A stretch of DNA of 64,000 nucleotides, from contig OY740776.1 of assembly GCA_963513935.1 (NCBI GenBank), forward strand, positions 6,912,724-6,976,723, read 5' to 3'. Positions 11,805 through 22,936 of the stretch are shown here, one piece after another. A program made the position numbers and the translations under genes. Every line of letters begins with the position of its first letter. The first letter of the stretch is position 1. The notes under the pieces are model-generated. The model was given only the letters and a program-made list of their open reading frames with translations. It made no database searches and was not told the origin of the DNA. The DNA is from Aphrophora alni. Its lineage: Eukaryota > Arthropoda > Insecta > Hemiptera > Aphrophoridae.

Positions 11805-12455
11805 CATTTTAAACAGTTTTTGTTCTTTCTCACGTTTTAATTCAACACGCTAAATTATATAAAGATACGCGGATTTAAATTCTACATGTAATGGTACCAA
11901 CATCACCTCTCTACGATGACAAATAGTATATTACAAATTATCGTCAAAAATATAGTTTCTAACACTGACCTCACAAGAAAATCTAATATTCGTATGAGAG
12001 ATCCGACCGGAGAACTAAGATATTGATACGTTCGGAGCGAGTGAAAACGTTTTAATACACATTTACCAAGTCTGTTCGGGGCTATCCAACGTCAAGACAG
12101 ATTCAGAAAACCTGTGCAACTACTGTTTGAAACAAATTGGATAAGACCTCTTGAACTATCAATACAATTTAACATTTCTTTACAACGCTGAAGAAACCAA
12201 CTTTGAGTAGCTTATATTACATTGGGTAAGTACCATCAACTTGTTATCCATCTAAACAAACTCCCCCTCCGTCTAATTCAAACGCCTTCTTGATTTAAAA
12301 TCTAGGTTAAACACAAGTGGGTGGGTGGGGGGGATATTCACAGTTCACAGCCTGCTTTATTTAGATACACAGGACCGGAAGTAGCAGTGAAATAAAAAGA
12401 TATCTTGATTTAGATCATCTGTTCTGAAACCACCCTCTTGTTAGTGAAGTCTTCT
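11805..12455 (+). mobile_element. Dispersed repeat F1, long copy
   Basis: F1 is recognised by the order: AAATTCTACATGTAATGG, ACCAACATCACC, CTCTACGATGACAAATAG, a variable middle, ACTATCAATACAATTTAAC, GGGTAAGTACCAT, CTCCCCCTCCGTCTAATTC, CACAGGACCGGAAGTAGCAG and AAACCACCCTCTTG. The closest match is 54040-54635, over almost the whole length. There is no coding frame and there are no clear terminal repeats, so the class is unknown. Confidence 0.85.
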
Positions 12456-12609
12456 TCTGTTTAGATTCAGTGTAAACACTATAAAGCTGCTTTCCTCTGA
12501 ACTACCCCCGCCACAGTGTTGCAGCCACCCGTTATTACAATCCCCACAACTGTGTTTATATTAAGAACTATTAGAATAAAGTTACAACTATCGAAATCTG
12601 TTTTTTATG
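12456..12609. other. Short spacer between two F1 copies
   Basis: Lies between opposing F1 copies; nothing recognised. Confidence 0.4.
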
Positions 12610-13105
12610 AGAAAACTAGTTAATGGGCGCCATCATGGTACTTACCCAGCCCCTATTGTAACAACCTGTCCCGTAAAATGTACTATCCAAAAGTTGGTTT
12701 ATTGGGCTTTGTAAGAAATGTTGAATTTGGTAAATCAAGTTGTAGTATTCAGTTGTAAATACTTACAGAGGTTTCCTGAATCTTTTAATTATTTATTTCA
12801 CTATTTTCTTATCGTAAATATTTTTCAAAATCTTTACTCGCTACGCTCGTGTCGTTAACTCGTCCCTGACGAAACTTCTAACTGTACGAATATTACATTT
12901 TATTGGGGGGGGGGGGGTCAAGATTAGAAATTATATTTTTGATCATTACAATGATGGTGGGTTTCGTAGAGAGGTGCTGTTGGTACTATTAGAAGTAGAA
13001 TTTAAATCTCCATATTTATATATAATTTAGTGTGTGTTGTAAGTTTGAGATATGAATTAAAAACTGTTTAAAATGGCTGCCGTTTTTATATTTTATATTT
13101 TTTAA
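12610..13105 (-). mobile_element. Dispersed repeat F1, inverted copy
   Basis: Reverse complement of F1: GGGCGCCATCATGGTACTTA at the left end, then AAAGTTGGTTTATTGGGC, a G13 run at 12905-12917, GTTGGTACTATTAGAAG, and AAAATGGCTGCCG near 13071. It faces the copy at 11805-12455, so the pair forms a loose inverted duplication. Confidence 0.8.
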
Positions 13106-13189
13106 CATCAATAGGGTTCTGTATGAGCACACTATTGATCGATTGATTTTATTTGTAGTTTAAAAGGTCTTTTAAAACTACCACTGACA

Positions 13190-14180
13190 CCGCAATTAAA
13201 GTCTCCTGATTCTAGCTTAGCAGATTCGTTCCCCTTACGAGTTCAACTAATCCACTAACTAGCTGCTCGTTTAATGATAGTTCCCCAGGAATTTGGTAAT
13301 CAAAAACATTTCGTCTCTTATTGAATTGTCAGAGGCTCGCAATTGAAAATTATGTGATCTGGAGTCTCGTCACCCTTCCCGCACAGTTTCGTTATGATAA
13401 GCTTCTATCCTGTCCAAGTACTCTCAGGCCACAGTGTCCTGTAATTTGTCTGAGTTGTCACCTACCTCGGGTTATTATTGTCCTTTCAGGACTACCTGAA
13501 GGGGTGTCCTTAAGTAATGATTTACCGTTGGAGTGCCCCTTAAGGTTCCCCACATTTCTTGGTGTTTTACATGAACCCATCTTGGCTAGACACACGTATA
13601 TTCCTACAACTGACTCAAGTCCTACAAACTCTGATGCAGAGCCCCGTTTAGCTAGATTGTCTGCCTTCTCGTTACCCTCAACTCTCTTATGACTTCCTGG
13701 GATAAAAGATTGAGGTTATCTAGGCATTCCCACACCCATGGGCGTCATCACCAGTTCATTATTGGGGGGACGCGTCCCCCCCGTCCCCCCGGCTATGACG
13801 CCCATGCCCACACCAGAGTAGATTTTATTACAGTGCCTGCAAGTGCATTACTTACAGCCTAACTATCTGTATATACGTGGATAAGGTTTATATTAAAGTC
13901 CGCCTCAAATTCTCTTATAATCAGTCATTTTGCAGCCTAACAAACTATGGAATATTGTCCCAAGGGAAACGAACGTATCAACCCATATTATCAGCACCAG
14001 TATTTGCCGTAGTGTTTGAACCATCAGTGTACCACAGGTTTCTTGATTTCCTAGGACTCGATTTTCCTTTCCATGGGTCATTTTAACTTTATCATGGCTT
14101 GAAAACTATTATCCTATCGGTATTCATACTTTGAATCGGGTGGCCAATTTTTGTAATTCTGGTATGCCCCATTGTGTGAA
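13190..14180 (-). pseudogene. Non-LTR retrotransposon RNase H / C-terminal remnant
   Basis: Read on the minus strand from about 14180 down to 13225. Motifs in order: WYTDGSNTT near 14040 (first catalytic Asp of RNase H), IYTDS near 13870 (later Asp motif), HKRVEGNEKADNLAK near 13650-13690 (final Asp motif), then GSASEFVG, RQITGHCGLRVLG near 13440, and an ending LVELVRGTNLLS followed by a stop near 13220. The order is that of a non-LTR element carrying a C-terminal RNase H (I/Loa-like groups have this). Frameshifts and stops throughout show it is dead. A MITE interrupts it at 13737-13806. Retrotransposition is the family role; the exact clade is not determined. Confidence 0.85.
13737..13806. 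mobile_element. 70-bp hAT-type MITE nested in the RNase H remnant
   Basis: Perfect 12-bp terminal inverted repeats CATGGGCGTCAT / ATGACGCCCATG, flanked by an exact 8-bp target-site duplication CCCACACC (13729-13736 and 13807-13814). Eight-bp duplications with a CA..GGGCG terminus are typical of hAT elements. The interior holds an 18-bp perfect palindrome GGGGGGACGCGTCCCCCC (13764-13781). The clean duplication shows it inserted after the retrotransposon. Confidence 0.93.
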
Positions 14181-14929
14181 TTTTCTCAGACGCCCCTGAA
14201 CCTCAGCTTGTAGGCTGCTTTTCTTCCGCCTTGAGTAAAATTTCATCACTATAGTTTGAGCCGAAAATGAAACAAAAGTTTTTTCTAACTAGCCCTAAAT
14301 TTTGTGTTTTCAAACAAATTTAATCCACGGAATTAGGCTGTAGAGCGCTGCACATTCGACAACATTCTTCCAAAACATTTTTGGAATTAGGTAACCTCAA
14401 AACGGATAAATCATCAAACTGAACTGGTTTTTTTGACCCGTTACATAATATCCTCTATGCTGCGTATGTTAATTTCAATGAATCTATATGAAAGATCATA
14501 TTTCATATAACACCCTGTATATTTATATAAGTAGCTTAATTTAAAACCAGTTAATTAGATATGATATTTTAAAACAACATCAGGTTCTTTCAACACACCG
14601 GACTGAACTTTTTATCGTTCTTTAACAAATGCCTCACACTGTTCGCCGCAGAGTTTAATAACCTTCTAAAAGGAATTAAAATTATTTAAACTACTCTACA
14701 TCCTGCAGTGGAGGCGCTGGGCCAAGGAATTAACCGTATAATTAAGCGTGACTATACAATTGTAATTCTACGGTATGTTTAGACCTCTACGCCCAAGTAA
14801 CGTTTATTACAATTACTTGAGATTAAAATTTGTGTTTAAAAAACTAGTTTTTATTAATTTGAGAATTAATGTGATTTAATATGTAGTGGGTCCTCAAGTG
14901 TTCAACTATAGCGATTTCGGACGTGGCAT
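14181..14929. other. Non-coding stretch, possible retrotransposon continuation
   Basis: May be upstream sequence of the minus-strand retrotransposon, but no RT motif is legible. 14507-14520 reads ACACCCTGTATAT, the inverse of the ACAGGGTGT terminus seen on other repeats. 14922-14929 is the left target-site copy of the next MITE. Confidence 0.45.
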
Positions 14930-15121
14930 CATGGGCGTACCCAGCGAGGGGCAGGGGGGCAGCTGCCCCCCCCTGGAAGCAAAAAATAAATCTTTATTAT
15001 ACATTTTGTTACTGGAATTTAATACAATTCTTGAAATAACTATTTTAATAATCAATTGTATATTGAATGACCATGGCTTGCCCCCCTTGCCCCCCTAGTT
15101 TTGATCCTGGGTACGCCCTTG
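14930..15121. mobile_element. 192-bp hAT-type MITE
   Basis: Terminal inverted repeats CATGGGCGTACCCAG / CTGGGTACGCCCTTG (14 of 15 match) with an exact 8-bp target-site duplication CGTGGCAT (14922-14929 and 15122-15129). Just inside the left end is an 18-bp perfect palindrome GGGGGGCAGCTGCCCCCC (14954-14971), the same design as in the 70-bp MITE; the right end has two C6 runs. The frame at 14886-15098 runs through it and is not a gene. It has no transposase and would depend on one elsewhere. Confidence 0.94.
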
Positions 15122-15134
15122 CGTGGCATCCCGA

Positions 15135-15275
15135 GCAATCTTGCTATATCTACACTCTTTTTTATGTAGTCTTAGGTTAGAACCGTCTCTTTTATATTTG
15201 CTGTCCAGTTTTTGACCAATCTTTGTTCTTTTCCGACCCTGATGATATTGTATTTGAGAACTAGGGGGCTTAATG
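15135..15275 (-). repeat. Dispersed repeat F3, inverted copy
   Basis: Contains TTTGACCAATCTTTGTTC and TTCCGACCCTGATGATATT, the reverse complement of the F3 core. Confidence 0.7.
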
Positions 15276-15289
15276 TGTTTTTTTTTTCT

Positions 15290-16110
15290 TTTTTAGGGTC
15301 CGTAAATAAAACCAAGGACTATATAATTTCAATCCCATGTCTGTCAGTCTGTCTGTAAGTCACAACCAGTCTACACGGACAAGACGATAAATCCTATATA
15401 TTTCAAACTTTGCATTTATAATCTTTGTATTGTCCCCATATAGGTAAATATAGTGGTAACGAAAAACAACCATGAGGTTTGTCAAATGTTTTTGGAAATA
15501 CGAGTAGGGTATAAAATAAAACTGATTACGAATATGTTTATTTGACGAAAAAATTAATATGTTGGCAACATTGCATGTCCCCCCCCCAGCGTTCTAACTT
15601 TAACACGGTGCGACCTACAAATCTGAAAATACAATATTTGGATTTGAGATTAAATTGCAGCGCGAAATCATATATTATAGCTTTTTGTACGACGAATACA
15701 ACTTAATTTAACCACACAATGAGAAATACGTAACGTAAAAATTTTTAAAAACAGTTTTTGTGAGATGTTAGATAAACAATGCAATAACCATTAAAAGATG
15801 GAGTGCATTTTCATTGATTTTTTTCTATATAAGGGTGTGTAGTTAAACCAAACACCCTTACAATTTCACCCGCGTGTCCAGTCTACACAGACAAGACGAT
15901 AAATCCTATATATGTTACAATGTCCCACATCTAGGAAGAACTATCGAGTTGAAAACATGTTTTGTTAGTAAAATATATTATATGTGGTTTTTAAAATAAA
16001 ACTAGACATTATTCTGATTACGATTATGTATGTTTATGTGACGAAGATATTAATATGTTGCCGCGAGTTTATAAAAATAACTGTCCCTATATTCCTATGG
16101 ACACTAAGTC
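15290..16110 (+). mobile_element. Dispersed repeat F2, two modules in tandem
   Basis: Two modules (about 15300-15600 and 15825-16110) share CAGTCTACACGGACAAGACG, ATAAATCCTATATAT, a TTGTCCC..ATAGG block, AAATAAAACT and ATTAATATGTTG. The same two-module layout, inverted, appears at 27225-27670; a single + module is at 46825-47095. No coding capacity. F2 is an unclassified interspersed repeat. Confidence 0.75.
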
Positions 16111-16540
16111 ACGTGTTAAATCTTTTAGTAAAGGCTACTATAGAGGAGAATTTCATTTAAATCGTTTGAAACGAGTTTGAGAAAATCGTAATTTTGTGTT
16201 TTATTCTTATGGCAGCTACCCGGAAATTTTTAGTTATAAAAAATGAAAAAAATCGTGACAATAAGCCCAAGTAGTAAATTTAATTGGTCCAAGTATTTGT
16301 TCTGTGGAACACTATTACACACATCATTCCAAAAACCATTTTATTGCACTCAGGGGATCCCAAATCCGCAAAAAACACACATGACTACGTATATGTGAGA
16401 AAAGAAAATTTAATATTCGATTTAATCAATTTCGATCAAAAGTTGGTCAATTTAATCTCAAAATAAACTTACGAAATAATTTGTTCCCCCAAAAGTCTAT
16501 CCAATATCCTCTTCAACAATCTTTTTGTCCTCTTATAACC
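16111..16540. other. Non-coding stretch, nothing recognised
   Basis: The short frame at 16284-16466 has no recognisable domain. Confidence 0.45.
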
Positions 16541-17406
16541 TCAACCACAATGAAAACGATTACACCTAACCTAACCTAACCTCAACCACAATGAAAACAA
16601 TTACACCTAATCTCAACTAAAATGAAAACGATTACACCTAACCTAACCTAACCACAATGAAAACAATTACACCTAATCTCAACTAAAATGAAAACGATTA
16701 CACCTAACCTAACCTAACCTCAACCACAATGAAAACAATTACACCTAATCTCAACTAAAATGAAAACGATTACACCTAACCTAACCCAAAGACATAGATC
16801 TCTCCTGAGTCCAACAAGAGGGGGGCACAAAAGATCTAACTAGGTCGCAGTGCAGGAGGTTTTATAAAACACTCTCCCCAGTCTTAATAATAATAATAAT
16901 AACCTAACCCAACCTCACCTCAACCACAATGAAAACGATTACATCTAACCTCAACCACAATGAAAACGCTTACACCTAACCTAACCTCAACCACAATGAA
17001 AACGATTACACCTAACCTAACCTAACCTCAACCACAATGAAAACTATTACACCTAACCTAATTTAACCTAACCTCAACCACAATGAAAAAGGTTACACCT
17101 AACCTAACCTAACCTCAACCACAATAAAAACGATTACACCTAACCTAACCTAACCTCAACCACAATGAAAACAATTACACCTAACCTAACCTCAACCACA
17201 ATGAAAACGATTACACCTAACCTAACCTAACCTAACCTCAACCACAATGAAAACGATTACACCTAACCTAACCTCCACCACAATGTAAACGATTACACCT
17301 AACCTAACCTTAACCACAATGAAAACGATTACACCTAACCTAACCTCCACCACAATGTAAACGATTACACCTAACCTAACCTCAACCACAATGAAAACGA
17401 TTACAT
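16541..17406 (-). repeat. CCTAA (TTAGG) array with a 21-22 bp spacer unit
   Basis: Tandem units combine 1-4 CCTAA pentamers with CAACCACAATGAAAACGATT and ACA. About 20 units, interrupted at about 16795-16905 by an unrelated insert containing an (AAT)5 run. TTAGG is the ancestral insect telomere repeat; here it is embedded in a longer unit, so this is an interstitial satellite and not a telomere. Confidence 0.93.
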
Positions 17407-18254
17407 AAGCGTCAAAAGGTAACTCGCGAGATATCCAAGATGGCGGCCAAATGGAATGCTGATACTATATAGGAAGCCTAGCGAACAATTGTGAATAGGA
17501 GAATAATTATAAGTGAAAGTATGGCTATTGATTGATAAAGATCTATGAAAACAGACATTAAGGTTAGGTTTACTGGTCACGGACAGGTATAATTAGTGCC
17601 GGCAGGTTGGTACTAAGTGAACAAACATTTCTTGTTATTGAGTTATAAATGAAATTTAAATTACATCAGGATAACTTTATTTAGAAACTATTCCCTGTTA
17701 CCCTTAGGCCTCGTTTATTATTGCTTTAGTCACGCCAAATAAGAAAAGGTTTGAGTTTGAATTTTTCTATTCAAGTCTATGCTCCACGTCTCAACGGTTT
17801 CTTGGGTCAAAATAAATTTAAAAAATTTCCTACGAACATATGTCCTAAAATGGTTAATTTTCCGTCTGTCCGCCATTTTGTGTTATTAAGAATTATATTT
17901 CTGGAAATAAATTAGTTATCAAGTTCAAATTTGCTATACATATTTTTTACGCGATCAATTACCAAAAACCAGGACTTTGTAATCTTTTCAAAATGGCGTA
18001 AACTTAAAGTTTTTTTTGTTATATATTCGACATTATCCTGACCTAACCTGTGGTGATTCTTGCAACAATTGTACAGATTTTTGTTTACCAAAAAACTGCT
18101 TCACGGCTACTGCGCATCGGCTGGCACTCGATCCGTTCCCCAAATCGGTTAAATTTAAATGTATTTTTTTTCAAAAATGGCGCACATTGTTCATTTTCAT
18201 TTTTTAACCGACAACTATCGAAATGAAATTTTTGTTAACGAATAAATATTTTTT
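17407..18254. other. Non-coding stretch with ATGGCGG blocks
   Basis: AAGATGGCGGCCAA at 17440-17453, AAAATGGCG at 17991-17999 and 18175-18183. 18030-18150 resembles the sequence before and at the start of the 5165 satellite (CTGGCACTCGATCCGTTCCCC). No gene. Confidence 0.5.
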
Positions 18255-18754
18255 GGTTCTGCAGATGGAGGGGGGGGGGGTGAGAAAGTTTGTGCAATGT
18301 TCCCACTTTTATTATTTAGTATGATTATTTGAAACGCAAACTTTACCTTTTTTAAATTTTAAAATGCATTTAAAACTTGATTCAAATTATAACAATGACT
18401 ACTATTGTTTAAAATTGTGTATCAAATGAATTCATTTCATTAAATTGAAGATAATTGTTCTATAATTAGATAATGAATGCACGTGAGCACTACAATGTAT
18501 CTGTGTGCACATTGTCTATTTACCAGCGTATGAATCTGTGCGTCATAGCTGTGAAACTTTGCCTGCATTCCAAGTAATGATTTATTACTGGAAAATTCCA
18601 GCTCTTTAGAAATTTAAACGTTTTTTTTTTTTTGACTGCGCGTCGAAACGTTGGTGTCGATAATACTTACAGTTAAGTTATTAAACAGAAGATAAATTGT
18701 GGCACAAACTTTCTCATTAAGTTTGTACGTATGAAACACAATATATTGGAAGTT
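18255..18754. other. Non-coding stretch with a short inverted pair
   Basis: GAGAAAGTTTGTGCAATG near 18281 is partly mirrored by CACAAACTTTCTC near 18693. Near 18640-18660 TGACTGCGCGTCGAAACGTTG looks like a decayed hammerhead 3' half (CGAAACG). A G10 run lies at about 18265-18275. Confidence 0.45.
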
Positions 18755-18995
18755 ATGCTGCCATCATATTACTCGCCCAACGCCGTCAGAATGTCCTATA
18801 AATGTAACTCCCAAAAATTGGTTTCTTGAACTTTGTGGGAAATGTTAATTTGTATTGGTAGATTAAGTGGTCTTTATCCAGTTGATTGTTACACAGGTTT
18901 TCTGAACCTCCTATTTGTGTTACTTTCTTGAGATCAAATATTCTCCACTTGCTACACTCGTGTTGGTAGCTTATCCTTTTAATCCTTAAAAAAAA
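18755..18995 (-). mobile_element. Dispersed repeat F1, inverted partial copy
   Basis: GCCATCATATTACTC, AAAATTGGTTTCTTGAAC, TTGTATTGGTAGATTAAG, CACAGGTTTTCTGAACC and CTTGCTACACTCGTG match the reverse complement of F1, closest to 43955-44200. Confidence 0.8.
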
Positions 18996-19369
18996 TCTGA
19001 TTATTATAATTAAACAGGCCCACTGATTTGAAACAAATTTGGTGTATGGGTATATTTTGTGAGAACAAATTAAATCCCCCACCTAAATTTTGAATCAAAC
19101 TTGAAATTGTAGGGTACCTACCACCCCAAAAACGTTTTTCTCAAACAGTTTACAAAACTTTTATGAAATAATAACTTCGGACGATTTTCACTGTACATTT
19201 AGTTTGAAAAATTGCTTTAAGAGGAGAAATACACATTTTAGCCAAAATTTGATCGTAAATGATTCATTTTTTTTTTTTAATTGTCCCTCTAATGTCAAAA
19301 TGGTTTCATTTTCATCGGTAATATCCTATTCCGGATTTTTAACAAATGATCAACTTTTTTATACCTTTA
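18996..19369. other. Non-coding stretch, nothing recognised
   Basis: AT-rich with a T10 run. Minus-strand frame 18786-19082 overlaps repeat F1 and is not credible. Confidence 0.45.
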
Positions 19370-19519
19370 ACTGGTATTGTATTTAGAACCTTTAACTGGT
19401 ATTGTATTTAGAAACTTTGGTATTGTCTTTAGAAACTTTGATATTGTATTTAGAAACTTTGGTATTGTATTTAGAAACTTTGGTATTGTATTTAGAAACT
19501 TTGGTATTGTATTTAGAAA
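19370..19519 (+). repeat. 21-bp minisatellite
   Basis: About seven units of GGTATTGTATTTAGAAACTTT. Because 21 is a multiple of three, two overlapping frames (19377-19562, 19402-19587) stay open through it; neither is a gene. Confidence 0.95.
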
Positions 19520-20040
19520 AGCGAGAAAGGTTGTGCACAGTTTATTTAAAACGTTTTATTGAGCCAATCAAATTCTACATCGTCTAAATAAGCTATCCAT
19601 TCAAAAAAAAAAAAAAAAAACTCTTTTTTCTCGTTGTTATAATAATGTAACTTAATATGCCATTCACGATTCATTTCGAAAAAAAACCCTTTTAAAATCG
19701 CTATCAAGTTATCGATTAATCCCCGTCGGTTTTTTTTAATAATCGATTACCTGTCTAAAAGCCCTCCTCGAGTTCCCCCGTCTAATTTTCATAACAAGTT
19801 TACAACACCCACTTCAGTTTCTAACCTCTAATCAAAACCCAATTTGCAAAGCGTCTCCTAACAATGTCCTACTTGTCATAATGAACTCGACAATTAAATG
19901 TTACTGCGCCGACGCAGAACGTCGACTTTTATGGCTCTGTCTTACTCTTATGAATATGCTTACTATTTAACACCTCTGCTAATATTCTTACTAACGCCTT
20001 ACCTAAAATGGCGGTACTGGGAGGTCTATTGTTGCGTTTC
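19520..20040. other. Non-coding stretch, possible RT flank
   Basis: A18 run at 19603-19620. Sequence before the RT scrap is less AT-rich and may be part of the same dead element, but no motif is legible. Confidence 0.4.
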
Positions 20041-20130
20041 TGTTTTGGTCTTTGTAAGAAATAGCTTTGATTTTATTACGTACAGAATAGGTCCAATGCG
20101 ATATCCCTGTGGTATACCCATTTGGAAATT
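20041..20130 (-). pseudogene. Reverse-transcriptase scrap of a non-LTR element
   Basis: Minus-strand translation from about 20125 gives QMGIPQGYRIGPILYVI, matching the RT motif usually written GxPQGSxLGPxLF in non-LTR retrotransposons (the Ser is replaced by Tyr). A stop follows after about 20 further residues and no YADD motif is legible. Only a fragment survives. The plus-strand frame 19898-20134 is its shadow. Confidence 0.65.
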
Positions 20131-20160
20131 ATAATATAACATTCACTTCTAATTCTATAA

Positions 20161-20321
20161 ATCACTGAATCCCCTACCACAAGTTTGGTACAACAACACA
20201 AACACAAATAAAATAAAATGAAATATTTATTTGCTTTATGTTATTATAATGGGAATATTTCTTTTTTTTTTTATTTGTGTTTGTGTTATTGTACCAAACT
20301 TGTGGTAGGGGATTCAGTGAT
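20161..20321. mobile_element. 161-bp inverted-repeat element
   Basis: Near-perfect ~50-bp arms: ATCACTGAATCCCCTACC, ACAAGTTTGGTACAA, ACACAAACACAAATAAA on the left are mirrored at 20270-20321. The loop is AT-rich. No unambiguous target-site duplication. The arms are much less diverged than those of the larger fold-backs, suggesting a recent insertion. Probably a MITE of unassigned superfamily. Confidence 0.85.
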
Positions 20322-20514
20322 GTAAAGTGTTCACATTCACCATAGTGCTCATTGAACATCTATTATTTACTTCTAATATATTTATATATATTTTACGATT
20401 TACACTATTGACCGAAGGTACTTGGTAGAAAGACATATTTTGTTTTGCTGCCTTGTAAATGCCGTTGCTGGCGAAATCATGGTCGGCAAGACTCAATAAA
20501 ATTGTAGAATTTAC

Positions 20515-21190
20515 TAAATATTGTGTTTGTTTTTTCATTTTCTTTTTTACCAAACATTTAATATCTTTGGAAATAGAAAAGATATTAAGCTCAAATTAGG
20601 TGTACATATTTGTTACTTAATCTTTTACCCCTGTACAAAAAACCAGAACGTTCATTTGTATATTTTAAAAATATCTGCCATTTACAATTTTTAATGTCAA
20701 ATATCTCTAAAACTGTTTACTTTACAAAAATATTACCTTTCTTGGACAAACAAAATGATTCTTTTTAATTTTTTTCAATAGCTCAAAAGATAACTGAAGT
20801 TATCGGCAAATATAAAAACATAATTTATTGGTTTTTAAGTTATTATTATGTTTGTAGAAATTATGTTTTTAGTTTTCAGCTGATAACTCGATTATCTTTT
20901 GTGATATTAAAAAAATTTAAGAACAGTTTTGTTTGTCATTAAAAAAAAAATAACTTTTTTGTTCCCTGAAATTTGTTTGGAAAGTAAGCTGTTTTAGAGA
21001 GATTTGTCATTAAAAATCTTAAATGGCCACCATTTAAAAAATATAAAATCGAACGTTCTGGTTTTTTGTACAGGGGTAAAAGTTTAAGTAACAAATATGT
21101 ACACCAAATTTGGGCTCAATATCTTTTTTGTTTCTAAAAGTATTTAGTGTTTAACAAAAAAACAAAACAAAATGGCTGATAATTCGAAAG
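20515..21190. mobile_element. Fold-back inverted repeat with ~310-bp arms
   Basis: Left arm about 20530-20850, right arm about 20860-21180. Both contain GGTGTACATATTTGTTACTT, CCCCTGTACAAAAAACCAG and AACGTTC, in opposite orientation, and further inward CTCGATTATCTTTTG / CAAAAGATAACTGAAG. There is almost no spacer. No coding capacity. An ATGGCTGAT block ends the right arm, as in the fold-back at 31385-32845. Confidence 0.88.
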
Positions 21191-22083
21191 CTAAGAATTT
21201 CCGGACTAATGTTTATTAGGACTTTTATTCTTATTTTCACCTATAGAATAGCCTGGTGAAATTTAGGACAATACTTTCTAGACACTCTGTATATTGTACC
21301 ATAAATTCGACTCACTGTAAACTGACTAAACTCAAGTTTTAATTATAATTTGCCACAATAATTTAGACAATTAATCTCCGTATTCATAAAAATTTGAATG
21401 AAATCGCTAGAACCGTCTTTGAGAAATAAGCCCTTTCGTAATAGCTTCATGTGTGATTAGGTTTTTATCTGATAAGTTATGAACAGGCGATATTGGTCTT
21501 TAGAGGTTACACTTGGACAAAATTTGATCAAAATCGTTTGATTTTGTTAGGTACCTACCGTTAAATTTTTATTTATCTTGCAGTAAAGAAATTTCATTGA
21601 TATCTGTTAAAAGGTTTACGCTGAAGAGCACTGCAAACAATATCTTTTTAGGAAATCCATAAAGGCTACATTTAGCATCTAAGACAACGTTCACTTAAGG
21701 GGGGGGGGGGAGAAAGTTATTTACCAAAAAGTAAAATCTCTCAAATTTTATATTTTTAAACTTTCAATTTAAACCATGCCTCTCCCTAATTAATAATAAA
21801 AACGAAATTCACACGCAGAGAGTGTAGAAAGAGAAAATAAAATGGGCTAAAATATATTATAATCCCAAATACAGATTCACCCCCAATGCAGACCCTTATC
21901 AATCATTACAAACGCACCCTTTCATTCATACAGACAGCTCCCCCACAACCAATGCCAAATCTTCCTTCCAATATAGAACTCTCTGCATGGGATGGAAGGA
22001 AAGTGTATCTATTATCAGCGTCAAATACCGCATTGCAAAGCTTCCACTCCCGTTATTGGAGTGATATTGTAACGGTATTGTTG
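21191..22083. other. Non-coding stretch with a repeat terminus
   Basis: 21281-21296 reads GACACTCTGTATATTG, an ACAGGGTGT-like edge. G10 run at about 21702. The frame at 21886-22095 has no recognisable domain. Confidence 0.5.
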
Positions 22084-22566
22084 AACACACCCTAACTATA
22101 TACTATTATAGGATTTTTAATAACATCCTAACCTAACCTAACTATATACTATTATTGGATTTTTAATAACATCCTAACCTAACCTAACTATATACAATGA
22201 GGATTTTTAATAACATCCTAATCTAACTATATACTATTAGGATTTTTAATAACATCCTAACCTAACTATATACTATTATAGGATTTTTAATAACATCCTA
22301 ACCTAACCTAACTATATACAATAAGGATTTTTAATAACATCCTAACCTAACCTAACTATATACAATAAGGATTTTTAATAACATCCTAATCTAACTATAT
22401 ACTATTAGGATTTTTAATAACATCCTAACCTAACTATATACAATTAGGATTTTTAATAACATCCTAACCTAACCTAACTATATACAATGAGGATTTTTAA
22501 TAATATCCTAACCTAACCTAACTATACTCAATGAGGATTTTTAATAACATCCTAAACTAACCTAAC
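22084..22566 (-). repeat. CCTAA array with a ~35-bp spacer unit
   Basis: About ten units of ACTATATACTATTAGG, ATTTTTAATAACATCCTAA plus 1-3 CCTAA pentamers; unit length varies with pentamer number. A second, unrelated partner sequence for the same telomere-type motif. Confidence 0.94.
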
Positions 22567-22892
22567 TACGATTATTTTCCATTCTTGATAAACCATTCAT
22601 AAGTGCAACGCGAATAAGCGATTACCAAAATTTGTCATTAAAAACATAATTTTATAGTATTTTTAATACAATTTTGACTATATGTGAACATTAATGAGCC
22701 AAACTAGTGGGCGAAAATCCAAATAAATAAAAATTAGGCCAACCATTAAGAAATAATTTCCAAAAAATCGAAAACCAACCTTGACTGACTTTACTTGAAC
22801 TTTTCACGCTCAAAACTGGTTAGTATTTTCATTGTAAATCTATGTAAGACAGTTTGTGCATTGTTTGTTATATTTCCCATGTTATAGGTTTA
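22567..22892. other. Non-coding stretch
   Basis: Contains AGTTTGTGCATTGTT near 22853, part of the repeat that leads into the degenerate hammerhead-like site. Confidence 0.45.
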
Positions 22893-22936
22893 TCACTTGT
22901 TAACGAGCGTTGATTTGTACTCTCGAAACGTCGTGA
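22893..22936 (+). ncRNA. Degenerate hammerhead-like motif
   Basis: Order UCAC, UUGUUAA (in place of CUGANGA), CGAGCG..CUC, GAAACGUC, GUGA. Stem I UCAC/GUGA is intact and GAAAC plus the self-complementary ACGU stem III are kept, but the CUGANGA box is lost, so activity is not expected. A sister copy with UUGAUAA sits at 58963-59003 and shares flanks (GGTTTATCACTTG). Confidence 0.4.

Noticed and set aside
15240..15260. CCTGATGAT in repeat F3
   Set aside because: It is the F3 core (GACGCTATTAGAGTATTC in other copies) and is not followed by GAAA.
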